The position numbers were made by a program, and so were the translations under genes. DNA of 64,000 nucleotides from Bacteroidales bacterium (GTDB lineage Bacteria > Bacteroidota > Bacteroidia > Bacteroidales > F082): NCBI GenBank assembly GCA_016284305.1, contig JAEEON010000075.1, forward strand, positions 82,349 through 146,348. Reading direction: 5' to 3'. Position 1 is the first letter of the stretch. Each line of letters opens with the position of its first letter. The notes under the pieces were generated by a model, which had not been told where the DNA came from, did no database searches, and saw nothing but the letters and a program-made list of their open reading frames with translations. This document shows positions 43,991 through 53,899 of this stretch, in pieces.

Positions 43991-45061
43991 TTAGAAATTA
44001 AGTCTCGCACCCACGCTGTGCGTACCACCATAGCTGGCAGTGGTGCGGTAAGAGTAGTCAACAGCGAACATAGGGGCGTTCTCATTCTTCGAGATCGGGA
44101 CCTGGACAGAGACGCCAGCGCTGAAGCCGTTGTTGAGGTTCATGCAAGCATCATCCAAGATTCCACTGAAGAGGCCACTTTCATAGGTGTAACCAGTACG
44201 AACGAGGAAGTATTCTTTCCATCCGTACTCGAGACCCAGGACGTATTGGTCTTTCGTGAAGGAGTTGGAGATGAAGTTACCGGCCACGGTCAGGCGAGAG
44301 GTCTCACCCAGATGGAAGTCGTAGGCGGCAGCAATGCTCAACTGCGTAGGCAACTCAAACTGGTCGGCACGTTGGATAACGGTGTGTTGCAGAGAGGAGT
44401 TGGGGAGCAGGAAAGCCTTGATTGACAAACCGTCGCCAGAGAAGGTCATGGTAGGTCCAATGTTCTTCAAGGTGATGCCGAAGTGGATGTTGTCGAAAGG
44501 ACCGGTCACATATTGGATACCAGCGTCGAGGGCGACACCCATGGCACTCATGTTAGCAATGGACTCGTTGATGATCTTCAAGTTGAAACCACCACTGATA
44601 CTGTTGGAGAAAGTCTTGGCAAAAGCCAGGTTGATGTTAATCAGGTTAGGCTTATAGGTACCGATACCACCTTCGGGGCTCTCGACTGTGGTTTGAGGCA
44701 CGGTGCCGAGGTTGAACGACATGAAGCCGAGACCCAGCACGCTTGACTCACCCACGCGGACGGCCAAACCGAACGACGAGACTTTGATACCGCTGCCTGA
44801 CAGCCAATCGGTATGAGAGAAGTTGACGTCCATGCTACGGACGTTGCTGATACCAGCAACGTTACCATAGATGGCTTCAACACCTTTGACGAAGGACATG
44901 CCTGCGTTGCCGAAGCCAGCAGAAGCAGCCCAAGGATTGATTAACAATTCTGATGCACCAGCTTGACCTGAACGGTCCTCATTACCTGCAAATGCCTTAG
45001 GAGCGTTGAATCCCAAAAGGATCACAAGGCTCAAAACGATATATTTAAATGATTTCTTCAT
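43991..45061 (-). CDS. PorV/PorQ family outer membrane protein
   Basis: A 356-residue outer membrane barrel protein of the UPF0164/PorV-PorQ group. A signal peptide (MKKSFKYIVLSLVILLGFNAPKAFA) leads into GQAGASELLINPWAASAGFGNAGMSFVKG, the hallmark N-terminus of this group, with SMDVNFSHTDWLSGSGIK in the first strands. The C-terminus has TASYGGTHSVGARLNF. In T9SS, PorV shuttles cargo between the translocon and the attachment machinery. This copy is the last gene after a TonB receptor and a 1514-residue T9SS protein, so it is likely a dedicated partner rather than the housekeeping PorV. Ends just before a terminator. Confidence 0.88.
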   Translation of the reverse strand: MKKSFKYIVLSLVILLGFNAPKAFAGNEDRSGQAGASELLINPWAASAGFGNAGMSFVKGVEAIYGNVAGISNVRSMDVNFSHTDWLSGSGIKVSSFGLAVRVGESSVLGLGFMSFNLGTVPQTTVESPEGGIGTYKPNLININLAFAKTFSNSISGGFNLKIINESIANMSAMGVALDAGIQYVTGPFDNIHFGITLKNIGPTMTFSGDGLSIKAFLLPNSSLQHTVIQRADQFELPTQLSIAAAYDFHLGETSRLTVAGNFISNSFTKDQYVLGLEYGWKEYFLVRTGYTYESGLFSGILDDACMNLNNGFSAGVSVQVPISKNENAPMFAVDYSYRTTASYGGTHSVGARLNF

Positions 45062-45097
45062 GATTCTGAAATTTTTAATGTTAGCATTTTACGATAA

Positions 45098-48000
45098 TTA
45101 GAAGGTATTCAAGTCGATTTGACGCATTGCACCGAAGAACTTGATGGTACGTTCGCCGCCACTAGCATTGTCCTTAACGTGGATCAGGTAGAAGCCAGAT
45201 GCCACAGGAGTGTTGGCGAAGTTCGTGAGATCCCATTCGATGGACGGCTCCTCATTATCCTTCTTGAACTGTCTGATCTTCGTACCACTGATGTTATAGA
45301 TGGTGACGACGCAGTTGTTGGGAAGGTTGGTGATCTTCACCTTGTTGACCAAGGCGTTGGCCTCGTAGGAGCTGTAAGCATAGTATGGGTTAGGCACCAC
45401 AGAGATCAGATCCAAGTCACTTTCAATCTTTTCAGGATCGTTCATGACAGGATCGAGACCCTCGATCGAGAACTCGAACTTAGGATATTGATTGTTCACA
45501 TCCAAGCCTGGATAGACTGAGTCAAGGTCAACGTAGGAGTAACCGCGATCATAAGGTTTAGCGATACGGATGCGGATCTTAGCATCGTTACCTTCAGGCA
45601 CCCAATTATTGTTTTCTTTATCCCATTCAAAACCTTCAACACGCATAGGCATACCGACCCAGAGGCATTGACGCCACAATCTCTTGCCATACTGAGTAAC
45701 GAGGTTATTCGAAGCTGCAGTCTGGATGGCATTCAACACGGTGAACAGATACTTACCACCATCGTAGGCCGGGCTGTTGAAGTCCTTGTATGGGAAGTTC
45801 GGGGTAGTAGGCACGTCAGTTGGACGATCTAAGCCCCAGATATAAACGAAGTGCTTACCACCGAGGACAGGTTCAAGGTCAACTTGACGGAACAAGGCGG
45901 GATCCAACTCAGGTTCAGAGGTACCTTCGACAGTTCCCTTCTTCAGCGCAGGAGGATTGAACATCAAGTCGCGGCCATTCAGATCCTCGAGATAGGAATC
46001 CTCACCATAGAGCAGGTTCAGACGCATACCAGATTCAACGTCGATGACATAACCTGGGAACCAACCCATACCTTGGGCGGCAATGTAGTTAGGATCGTCA
46101 GGATTGTCTGAGGCCTTGATCAGCGAATCCGGATTCTGTGTGTAGTCCCAAACACCATCATAAGGTTTACCATCCTTGTCGATAGAAGGAGCGCGACGAA
46201 TGTCGAAACGCTTCACACCATTTTGTGACAGGTTCTCATCCATACACATCTCAACCACAGGGCAACGGGTCCACTTGGAACGGTCGGAAGTAAAGACAAT
46301 ATCGATACTGGAGAGGCGTGAGAAATAAGAATCATCACGGAAGATGTCTCTTGGCAGCGGGCCAGGATTGTTCTTAGCAGTGTTGCTCACCGTAGTAAGG
46401 ATATAAGGAGCCCAAGTGCGGTTTGCAATCTTCTCGTAATTCTCATGCGGATCCCAAGCCGTACTGATACCACCAGTGGAACTGGTCATGTTATAGTCGT
46501 GGTTATAAGTATCGTCTTGGTCAACGTACGTACCAGAACGGATCCAGTTCAACACTGAGGAAGCGACGTCAACGTCACGAATACCGTCAAGCCAGTGTTG
46601 CGTACTGTCTTGGAAGATCAGTGAGGAGGTAATCATGCCATTGTTGGGGGCGACCACTTCCTTTTGAGGCCTGTTACCGTAGGTAGCGTCATGCGTTGAT
46701 CCCACAAGGATGGCACCAATCTGGAAGGGTTGGTTAATCGACACGGAGATACCGCGATCGAGGAACAATTTCTCATCGGAATAGACCGTGATTGTATCGC
46801 TTTCAAACACCTCATCCGTATCGAGGTCCTTCAGGAACCAGTGGGAGGCCATACGGAGAGCGGAGTCACCGATGACTGACTGGTTGGAGCTGACGCCATG
46901 AGTGTAGTGCGGGAACAAGGTGTCAAACCACAGCTCGTAGTGGTGAGTCTTCACATTCAACGGGTCGATGATCTTCACAGCCAAAGGTCCTTTACCAATA
47001 GTATAACTCGGATGATAGACAATCGGGTAATCGGGGTGACCGAAGACCACTTTTTCGAGCGTATCGGCATTCGGATTACCAAAGGTGATGTGATCATATT
47101 CTCCACCATCTTTGTTGACGATGACGGTGTTAGCCATCTTCTTGGCGAAGAGTTCATCGATAGACTCTTGGCTAAGTTCAATCTCGTTACCACCGTTACC
47201 TTGACCAACGATACGCTTAATGGCCGGGGTGTCACCGTATTGGGCAACAACCTTGGTACCATTCAGGACCTTGTGAGGAACAGCGGTGTAGCAAGAGATG
47301 TTCTTACGTCCTTCGAGGTAAGGTTTCATCTGGCCATAGAGACCATTAATGTCAGCAGGTTCTTGTGAATACGGGAAGTAATTGTTGTAAGCATAAGCCA
47401 CTGCCATGAAGTAATAGGTCTTATGGTTAACCAAAGCGGAACTTTCACCTGTTGAGAACAAGTCTTCAGTAACGACGAAGCTATGGGTGATACCACCATC
47501 AGCACCATTGACCTTCAGTGCAGGAACATTGCCACCGATGTAATTATCCCATTCATAGTTGACGAGGGTAGAAACGTTGTTCTTGATATCGGCTTGGAAG
47601 ACCAGACGAGCTTTGCTGTTGTCGCTAAGTTCATCGGCACCGACTTCGGCGTTAGCCAACTGATACACTTTATAACCTTCGAAACGATAGTACTTATCGG
47701 CGAGAGTACCAAGGGTATCGCCAGGAACGATTTCGGGGATCTGAGGATCGGGCTCAGCATAGCCTTCACGATAGTTGTTGGAGATCGGGCTATTGGAGAG
47801 GTAGATGATCAGTTTCTGGTCGAGCTCACGGATGGTGAGGTCAGGAGCATTAGGACCATCGATGACTTTGAAGCAGTTGTCGAACAGAGCTTGGCACTTA
47901 TCGTCAGTGACGCGCAGCAATTCGACGGAAGCCCAAGCGCCGCCAGAAGTAGCACGGGCCCACGGCACACCGAAAGTAATGTAGTTGACTGCACCAGGTT

Positions 48001-49642
48001 TCAGGGTGAAAGGACCAGCGGACTGCATGAAACGACGGTCATCAGGAGCATTGCCTTCATTCTTTTCGTTCCAGTACTTACCATTGACATTGTAGCCACC
48101 ATTGGGCATCACGCCACCAGTACCCCAGTTGCACGGGTCAGTGTCGCCAGGGAACATGAAGTCGCAAGCAGGACCGACAGCGGCGTTACCACCGGTAGGA
48201 TAACCAGTACCACCGAATTGCATCTTGTTACCATCGCGCCAGAAGGAACGGAGCAGCAGGTAAGTTTCGGCAGCGTTGTCAGGGTCACCCAAAGCGGTAC
48301 TGGAGTTGTTGTGATACAAGAAACGGCGCATACCGAAACGTTCATCATCGACGATGCCATTACCGAAGTTCACACCGTTGATAGAAGCGTCGCAAATCTG
48401 CTCTTTGGAGATGGTATCGCTAATGATAATGGTGTCGCCATCAACAACGTTCGTAGTGGTGTTGATCACATATTTATACTTGGGGTTATCCAAACCGTCG
48501 GCATCCATATAAGGGCCTTGGAAGAAGTCAACACCGACCGCCGGAGGCTGGTTGCCGTAGGCTTCAGGTTCACCGCTACCGTCAGTATCGAGACCATTGT
48601 AACCATAACCCAGACCACGGGCGACGTCGCAACCGACGTAGTCATCTTTGGCATAACCAAGGTCAACGTCAGTCCAGGGGCAGAAGAAGGTACCCGTCAA
48701 CTCATAAGTTGAACGGTTAATGATTTCGTAACTGCAGAACGACATGTTGTTGATTTCGTCGTTGGTCGAGAAGGCGAAAGCTTGGGCACGGACTTCGAGA
48801 CCGATAGCAGCACCATTGGATTCGGTATGGGAGTTACCCTTATCATTGAACACCCACCAGAGGGTTTGGTCACCTTTCAGAACTTGGTCAGCAAGGATGG
48901 AGCCATGCACGGTACCGCCATGTTCTTCTTCCATGGTCGGGATCTTGGTGTGGCAGAGTTCGTTTTCGATGTCGTAGTACGGGTAGTCACCTTGAGTATA
49001 GTCATATAAACCATCACCATCTCTATCAAAGAAAGGAGCCATGTAGTGGCTGACACCAGAGATGTTACCACCGACAGTTTCCGGATGGGCAGGCCATTCG
49101 GCGATAGACTTAGGCGGGGCGGGGTAATCCTCAGTAGGTTGGAACACACCGCTAACGGGGTCGCAGTGGCTAAGGAACTCGTCAACTTCGGCACGGGTAA
49201 TCTTAAAGAGTTGGTCCCAACGAGCGCAGGTGATGTCGTCGATGGAAGCACCTTCGAGGTTCAGAGGGCCAGTCCAGAAGTCGTTACCATCTTGACGGAA
49301 ACGCACGGCGGCGCACTTCAGCTGGTTGTTGATATCGACACCAGCGATCCAGAGGGAGCCAGCGTAGAGTGAGGTGGCGGATCCGTTGGCGGGGATATAA
49401 TACTGTGAGCCGACTCCACCAGGGAGGTCCCACCACATATCACCACCAGCATTGATACGCGTTCTGACGTTGTTGATGTTCAACCACTCAAAAGCTGAGG
49501 AAGGAGTACATCCGGCTGTAGTCTGCTTCAGGTCGCGGGTACCTTTGTTACCACGGTCACCTTTAAACATCTCAGCCTTTCCGGGATTTGTCACCCCTAC
49601 TATGAGGAGCGCAACAAACAATAGACGTAATATATTTTTCAT
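45098..49642 (-). CDS. Giant T9SS-exported protein with Ca-binding-type repeat and C-terminal sorting domain
   Basis: A 1514-residue exported protein. A signal peptide (about residues 1-23) precedes a region rich in Asp, Gly, Trp and Asn. FFDRDGDGLYDYTQGDYP near residue 200 is a DxDxDG calcium-loop motif, and LDTDGSGEPEAYGNQPP near 355 is a second. Large parts are beta-rich with FN3-like spacing (YKVYQLANAEVGADELSDN). The last about 100 residues are CTD-like (SVVPNPYYAYSSYEANALVN ... SGFYLIHVKDNASGGERTIK), with an unusual extension, FFGAMRQIDLNTF. No enzyme motif is evident. It sits between a TonB receptor and a PorV protein with 36- and 38-base spacers, one transcription unit. Confidence 0.85.
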   Translation of the reverse strand: MKNILRLLFVALLIVGVTNPGKAEMFKGDRGNKGTRDLKQTTAGCTPSSAFEWLNINNVRTRINAGGDMWWDLPGGVGSQYYIPANGSATSLYAGSLWIAGVDINNQLKCAAVRFRQDGNDFWTGPLNLEGASIDDITCARWDQLFKITRAEVDEFLSHCDPVSGVFQPTEDYPAPPKSIAEWPAHPETVGGNISGVSHYMAPFFDRDGDGLYDYTQGDYPYYDIENELCHTKIPTMEEEHGGTVHGSILADQVLKGDQTLWWVFNDKGNSHTESNGAAIGLEVRAQAFAFSTNDEINNMSFCSYEIINRSTYELTGTFFCPWTDVDLGYAKDDYVGCDVARGLGYGYNGLDTDGSGEPEAYGNQPPAVGVDFFQGPYMDADGLDNPKYKYVINTTTNVVDGDTIIISDTISKEQICDASINGVNFGNGIVDDERFGMRRFLYHNNSSTALGDPDNAAETYLLLRSFWRDGNKMQFGGTGYPTGGNAAVGPACDFMFPGDTDPCNWGTGGVMPNGGYNVNGKYWNEKNEGNAPDDRRFMQSAGPFTLKPGAVNYITFGVPWARATSGGAWASVELLRVTDDKCQALFDNCFKVIDGPNAPDLTIRELDQKLIIYLSNSPISNNYREGYAEPDPQIPEIVPGDTLGTLADKYYRFEGYKVYQLANAEVGADELSDNSKARLVFQADIKNNVSTLVNYEWDNYIGGNVPALKVNGADGGITHSFVVTEDLFSTGESSALVNHKTYYFMAVAYAYNNYFPYSQEPADINGLYGQMKPYLEGRKNISCYTAVPHKVLNGTKVVAQYGDTPAIKRIVGQGNGGNEIELSQESIDELFAKKMANTVIVNKDGGEYDHITFGNPNADTLEKVVFGHPDYPIVYHPSYTIGKGPLAVKIIDPLNVKTHHYELWFDTLFPHYTHGVSSNQSVIGDSALRMASHWFLKDLDTDEVFESDTITVYSDEKLFLDRGISVSINQPFQIGAILVGSTHDATYGNRPQKEVVAPNNGMITSSLIFQDSTQHWLDGIRDVDVASSVLNWIRSGTYVDQDDTYNHDYNMTSSTGGISTAWDPHENYEKIANRTWAPYILTTVSNTAKNNPGPLPRDIFRDDSYFSRLSSIDIVFTSDRSKWTRCPVVEMCMDENLSQNGVKRFDIRRAPSIDKDGKPYDGVWDYTQNPDSLIKASDNPDDPNYIAAQGMGWFPGYVIDVESGMRLNLLYGEDSYLEDLNGRDLMFNPPALKKGTVEGTSEPELDPALFRQVDLEPVLGGKHFVYIWGLDRPTDVPTTPNFPYKDFNSPAYDGGKYLFTVLNAIQTAASNNLVTQYGKRLWRQCLWVGMPMRVEGFEWDKENNNWVPEGNDAKIRIRIAKPYDRGYSYVDLDSVYPGLDVNNQYPKFEFSIEGLDPVMNDPEKIESDLDLISVVPNPYYAYSSYEANALVNKVKITNLPNNCVVTIYNISGTKIRQFKKDNEEPSIEWDLTNFANTPVASGFYLIHVKDNASGGERTIKFFGAMRQIDLNTF

Positions 49643-49680
49643 AGTATCTGTGATTATTCGTTTAAGTTACACCTCATGGA

Positions 49681-52600
49681 TTAGAAGTTAAAGCTTGCGC
49701 CAATTTTAATTTGACGAGGAGTAGAGTAGTTGCCACCTCTGTTCACGTAGATCTGATACATCTCGATGAAGGCTTGAGGATCGACTTGGGTACGAATTTG
49801 GCTTTGATACTTGGGTGAGGTAAGGTAGCCGTCATCGTCCGGGTCACCGGTAGCGTTGTAAACCGAGAGGATATTCTTGGCGTTCAAGAGGTTGGTGAAG
49901 TTGACATAGACGTTCACGAAAGCTTCATGTCCGGTCTTGCCTTCTTTTCTTCCACCGAGGGTGAAATAGAAGTCCTTGTCGATACGAAGGTCGATCTTGA
50001 AGGAAGCAGGCATTCTGGAGCCGAAGTAGGTACCAGCGAGGAGGTAGTTACCGCCAGAGATGGGGGAAACGACCGTACGGGAAGCGGTATATGGGGTACC
50101 AGAACCACCAGTGATGGTCATAGAAGCACCAGCGTTAGCAAGGATCTGCAATGGGGTCTTGCCTGACTTCTCACGGTTGATGACGGGGCCGTCATACTTC
50201 TTACCCGAGCCGAAACGGTAGTCGAGGTTAAGGGAGAAGTTGTGACGACGGTCAACACTGGTCGGGAAGGTTGATCTCAGGTTAGGAACACCTGCGTTGA
50301 TCAAGGCGGCAGCCGTAGAGGTGGAAGCACCGGTCATGTTGGCATACTGCAAGGTATAGCTGGCACGGACGCGGACGTTCTTGGTACGGCGGAGGTCATA
50401 TTCAGCGGTAAGACCCTTGACGGTACCGAAGTCGAGGTTGCTGAAGGAGGTGTAGTCCTTAGGATAAGCACCCGTGAGGCGGTACATCTGGATCATGTTA
50501 CGAATCTCATTATAGTAGGCCGTGATGGTCAATGAAGAGGTGTTGGTCAGTTTCTGGGTGAAACCGAGTTCGTAGTCGATGGTCTGCATCGGCTTCAGGT
50601 TCGGGTTGGCAATGGTGCTGGAGACGTCGTTGAAGTAGTAATAGGTCAGCGGGCTAACGAAGTAGGAGCTGGTAGGACGTTGGGTCAGCACATCATAGTG
50701 AGCAAAGAACAAAGCCTCATCCGAAATCGGGAAGGAGAAGGAGATACGAGGCATGAAGTTCCAAGCGGGTTTGTAGTCCTCGAAGGAATTCATATCGACT
50801 CTTTGTTGTTCAGCGTTACGGACCCATGGGGAGATACCTGAACCCTTGTCGAGAGCGGTCGGTGAGGAGATCTCGGCACCATTGGCATTGTACCAAGTGT
50901 TGCCATTACGATAACCGACGATTTCATTGATGTCGGTAATTTTGTTGACATAGATAGCGTAGTCGTCACCGATGTTGCCAGGGATGGTGAATTGCGGCAA
51001 GTTGGAAGCGCCGTCGATGCCACCTCTTCTGTAGTCGCCAGCGGTATAGTGGTCGTAGAGGATGAACGGATCTTTCAGGACGTACTGGTTAGCGTCGAAG
51101 CGGTCAGCACGGAGACCGATTTGGAAGATCAGGTCTTTGAAAGCGAACTTATCCTGGATATAGCCAGCGATATAGATAGGTTGGCTAGAGCCAACGGGAC
51201 GGGTGTAATAGGTTCTGTTTCTGAGGTCGGTAGCGGTCTCGGTGAAGAAGTCCTCCAAGGTAGGACGTTCGCCCCAGGAGTGTTTCTTGCCGTCGTAGGT
51301 GTAGCCATAGTAGGACACATAGAAGCTACCGTCGCGGGTGAGTTCATCGGGAGCGAACATGCTGATGTCGAAGCCGCCGTTGAGGTGACCTTTCTGCAGG
51401 TTGCCGTTCTCATCATAGTACATGATGGATTGGTCGTTGAAGTCGTAGGAGTCAACGAGGATATATTCCGTACCTTCGAGCGGGAGGCCCATGGCATTAC
51501 GGAGGTTGATGTCGAAGACATACTGAGCGTCGCCGTCATAGAGTCTGTGGAACCAAACGGTGTCAACATAGCCATCGTTGCTGGAGGCGTATGGGTTAGC
51601 CACATCGAGCTGAGAGATATGGAAGTTGGCAAGGTTACGCATGAGCAGCCAGTAGTTGGTGCTATAGCCGATAGCGCTGGAGTTACGTTGCTCATATTGG
51701 AAACCGAGTTTGATTTCGTGGGAGCTTTCACCCTTGCCGATGGTCATGGAGGCGTTGACGTTGAGTGCGATCTGGTCGCTGAGGCTCTTGCCATAGCCTG
51801 ACATGAGGGTACCAGGGGCAGCGTAGAGGCCGTAGATGGCATCTGGGGAGTCACCATTAAGCAGGGCTTTACCGATCATCATGTTATCGAAGTTGTCGAA
51901 GTAGCCCAGAGCGCCGTATGGTTTATAGAGGTCCAGATAGTTCTCGGTATATTTGGCCAGCAGCGGGTTGAACTGTGAGGGATAGAAATCGACGAGGGTG
52001 TCATAGTCCCAGGAGTTCAGCACATTGACGTTGGTGAAGTTCATGTAGTTGGAGCCATCCACTAAGACGGAGTCCACGTTCGCAACTTGGAAGGTCGGGG
52101 TTTTGTGGACGATATACTTACCCAGGTTACCATAGGCGAAGATGTTGTCCCAGAGGTCAGGGTCGCCATATTCGTTGGTAGAACGGGTGTAGTCGGCCTG
52201 GATGCTATAGTAGAAGTTACGGATCAGCGAGGTGCTTTCAGGAGCCGTGGGGAAGCGTTGGGTAAACTTGACGTAACCACGGGTGGTACCTGACTCGTCG
52301 ATCGAGTTCTTGGCCGTATTGAAGTAGGAGTATGAGCTAGCGAAGTCATGGCCTCTATATCTGTAGAACGAACCGCCGAAGGTGAGGTTGATGGTTTCGG
52401 TGGTACGGACGTTGATATTACCAGAGAGGTTGATGGAGTAGTTGCTCGAGTTGGTGGAGAATCTCGAATAGACGAGGTCATCCTTTCTGGTGTAGGAGGC
52501 GTGTTGATAGGTACCGGAGCCGAGGCCGGAGAGGACCAGCGGGGTTTCTTCGATGGTCTTCTGCCAATCTTCTGTGGCGGTGTAGAAACCGGTAGCTGAG

Positions 52601-53442
52601 AGGGCGCCCACTTTGTTGTAGGCAAGGTCACCAGCGAGGAAGAAGCCGAGGAGAGCGGTCTCCGCGTTCTTACCCTTGATGAGTGGTCCTTGGACGCTGA
52701 AGCCCAAACGGTTTCTGCCATAGCCTTCGACGGAGGTCTCGAGTTCCAGTCCGAAGCCGAAGGTACGGCTTGGGCCCTTGGTGGTCAAGTTGATGATACC
52801 GCCCATGGCGTCACCGTACATGGCCGGGGTACCACCAAGGATGACGTCCACCTGGTCGATGGCGCTTTGGGGCACGCTGGCACTACCGATGACCTTCACA
52901 CCATCGATGTAATAGACCGCGCTTTCACGAGAACCACGGACACTACCGACTTCACCGTCAACGGACACAACGCCACCGACGGTAGAAGCGACACCGGAAG
53001 CAGAACGGTTAGGCAACTTAGCAATTTCCTCTGCCGTGATGGACGCACCTGAGGTGGTGTTATCCTTCGAGATCAGAGGCACTTCATAATCGATGACGGT
53101 GACCTCAGTCAAGCTGATGGCGCCACTGGTCATCTTAATGTTCCAATCGGTGATCTTGTTGGCTGGAATAATGATGCCGTTCAAGACATAATTGTTGTAG
53201 CCGACGAAGGTCGCCTTCAAATCATACGTTCCCGGAGGGATCGGGTTGATGTCGTAGTTACCATCGAAATCCGATGTGGCGCCACCAATCATCGTACCAC
53301 CTTTCTCGAGGACGATGTTTGCAAATGACACGGGCTCACCAGTTTCATCAGTAACCTTTCCTTTGAGTCGCCCTGTTTGCGCGAAGGCCAGCGAACAAGC
53401 GGCCAACACAATCGCAAGGGTCATTAGTAAATTTCTAAACAT
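49681..53442 (-). CDS. Large TonB-dependent receptor heading the T9SS surface module
   Basis: A 1253-residue outer-membrane receptor, longer than the usual 800-1050. A signal peptide (MFRNLLMTLAIVLAACSLAFAQ) is followed by a carboxypeptidase-like domain (GRLKGKVTDETGEPVSFAN, residues about 24-110), a plug with RSASGVASTVGGVVSVDGEVGSVRG (about 145-170) and the conserved YIDGVKV phrase near 178, then an oversized barrel with long loops, ending in IKIGASFNF. It lacks a SusD partner; instead it precedes the giant T9SS protein and the PorV protein. The extra length lies in the barrel half and may form extracellular loops. Promoter at 53521-53490. Confidence 0.92.
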   Translation of the reverse strand: MFRNLLMTLAIVLAACSLAFAQTGRLKGKVTDETGEPVSFANIVLEKGGTMIGGATSDFDGNYDINPIPPGTYDLKATFVGYNNYVLNGIIIPANKITDWNIKMTSGAISLTEVTVIDYEVPLISKDNTTSGASITAEEIAKLPNRSASGVASTVGGVVSVDGEVGSVRGSRESAVYYIDGVKVIGSASVPQSAIDQVDVILGGTPAMYGDAMGGIINLTTKGPSRTFGFGLELETSVEGYGRNRLGFSVQGPLIKGKNAETALLGFFLAGDLAYNKVGALSATGFYTATEDWQKTIEETPLVLSGLGSGTYQHASYTRKDDLVYSRFSTNSSNYSINLSGNINVRTTETINLTFGGSFYRYRGHDFASSYSYFNTAKNSIDESGTTRGYVKFTQRFPTAPESTSLIRNFYYSIQADYTRSTNEYGDPDLWDNIFAYGNLGKYIVHKTPTFQVANVDSVLVDGSNYMNFTNVNVLNSWDYDTLVDFYPSQFNPLLAKYTENYLDLYKPYGALGYFDNFDNMMIGKALLNGDSPDAIYGLYAAPGTLMSGYGKSLSDQIALNVNASMTIGKGESSHEIKLGFQYEQRNSSAIGYSTNYWLLMRNLANFHISQLDVANPYASSNDGYVDTVWFHRLYDGDAQYVFDINLRNAMGLPLEGTEYILVDSYDFNDQSIMYYDENGNLQKGHLNGGFDISMFAPDELTRDGSFYVSYYGYTYDGKKHSWGERPTLEDFFTETATDLRNRTYYTRPVGSSQPIYIAGYIQDKFAFKDLIFQIGLRADRFDANQYVLKDPFILYDHYTAGDYRRGGIDGASNLPQFTIPGNIGDDYAIYVNKITDINEIVGYRNGNTWYNANGAEISSPTALDKGSGISPWVRNAEQQRVDMNSFEDYKPAWNFMPRISFSFPISDEALFFAHYDVLTQRPTSSYFVSPLTYYYFNDVSSTIANPNLKPMQTIDYELGFTQKLTNTSSLTITAYYNEIRNMIQMYRLTGAYPKDYTSFSNLDFGTVKGLTAEYDLRRTKNVRVRASYTLQYANMTGASTSTAAALINAGVPNLRSTFPTSVDRRHNFSLNLDYRFGSGKKYDGPVINREKSGKTPLQILANAGASMTITGGSGTPYTASRTVVSPISGGNYLLAGTYFGSRMPASFKIDLRIDKDFYFTLGGRKEGKTGHEAFVNVYVNFTNLLNAKNILSVYNATGDPDDDGYLTSPKYQSQIRTQVDPQAFIEMYQIYVNRGGNYSTPRQIKIGASFNF

Positions 53443-53489
53443 ACCTTATAATTTTATGTTATACTGCTTTTAGTGCATTAAAAAGACTC

Positions 53490-53521
53490 CAAAATTATAA
53501 ACTTTTTACAAAGCTCACAAG
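53490..53521 (-). promoter_or_regulatory. Promoter of the receptor/giant protein/PorV module
   Basis: On the minus strand CTTG (53521-53518), 20 bases, then TAATTTTG (53497-53490), giving a leader of about 40 bases before the receptor ATG. The rest of the 154-base spacer is AT-rich and otherwise empty. Confidence 0.65.
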
Positions 53522-53596
53522 AAAAATCTACTTTTAGTATCATTTTTTTGTTTATAAAATTTTTAACATTTCATGAAGACAATGAAAATTAGGTGG

Positions 53597-53845
53597 TTAT
53601 CCACGTTCCAGATGACGATTCAATTCACGCGCACGCTTACGATCCTCCTTCATCATTTTCTTTGTTTTGGGAGCCTGCTGTTCATAATGCCTTGTTTTCG
53701 CACGCTCGTACTCTTTTCGGGCTTCCGCCTCCTGTTTTTCCATCATCCTTTCCGCCTTGCGCATCGCGCGACTGGAGCGATGGCCAGCACATGAAGAAAG
53801 CGCCAACAAGATGACACCTATTAATATATAAGACCATTTTTTCAT
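53597..53845 (-). CDS. Small highly charged lipoprotein
   Basis: An 82-residue protein starting MKKWSYILIGVILLALSSCAG, a lipoprotein signal with lipobox LSSC at about Cys19. The mature part is about 60 residues, almost all Lys, Arg, Glu, Met and Ala in a helical pattern (RAMRKAERMMEKQEAEARKEYERAK), so probably one long amphipathic or coiled-coil helix. I know similar small envelope proteins in Bacteroidota but no assigned function. It is divergent from the Rieske-like lipoprotein gene, with 54 bases between starts. Confidence 0.72.
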   Translation of the reverse strand: MKKWSYILIGVILLALSSCAGHRSSRAMRKAERMMEKQEAEARKEYERAKTRHYEQQAPKTKKMMKEDRKRARELNRHLERG

Positions 53846-53887
53846 GACACAAAACCTAAAAACGCATACAAATATAAAAAAAACAAA

Positions 53888-53896
53888 TAACTTTGC
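53888..53896 (+). promoter_or_regulatory. -7 box touching the start codon of the Rieske-like lipoprotein gene
   Basis: TAACTTTGC ends three bases before ATG (53900). The predicted transcript would begin at or next to the start codon. No TTTG at the usual distance. Confidence 0.45.
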
Positions 53897-53899
53897 ATC

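Noticed and set aside
47483-48712. 409-residue plus-strand ORF inside the giant T9SS gene
   Set aside because: Antisense shadow of a frame that is continuous over 1514 codons with a signal peptide and CTD.
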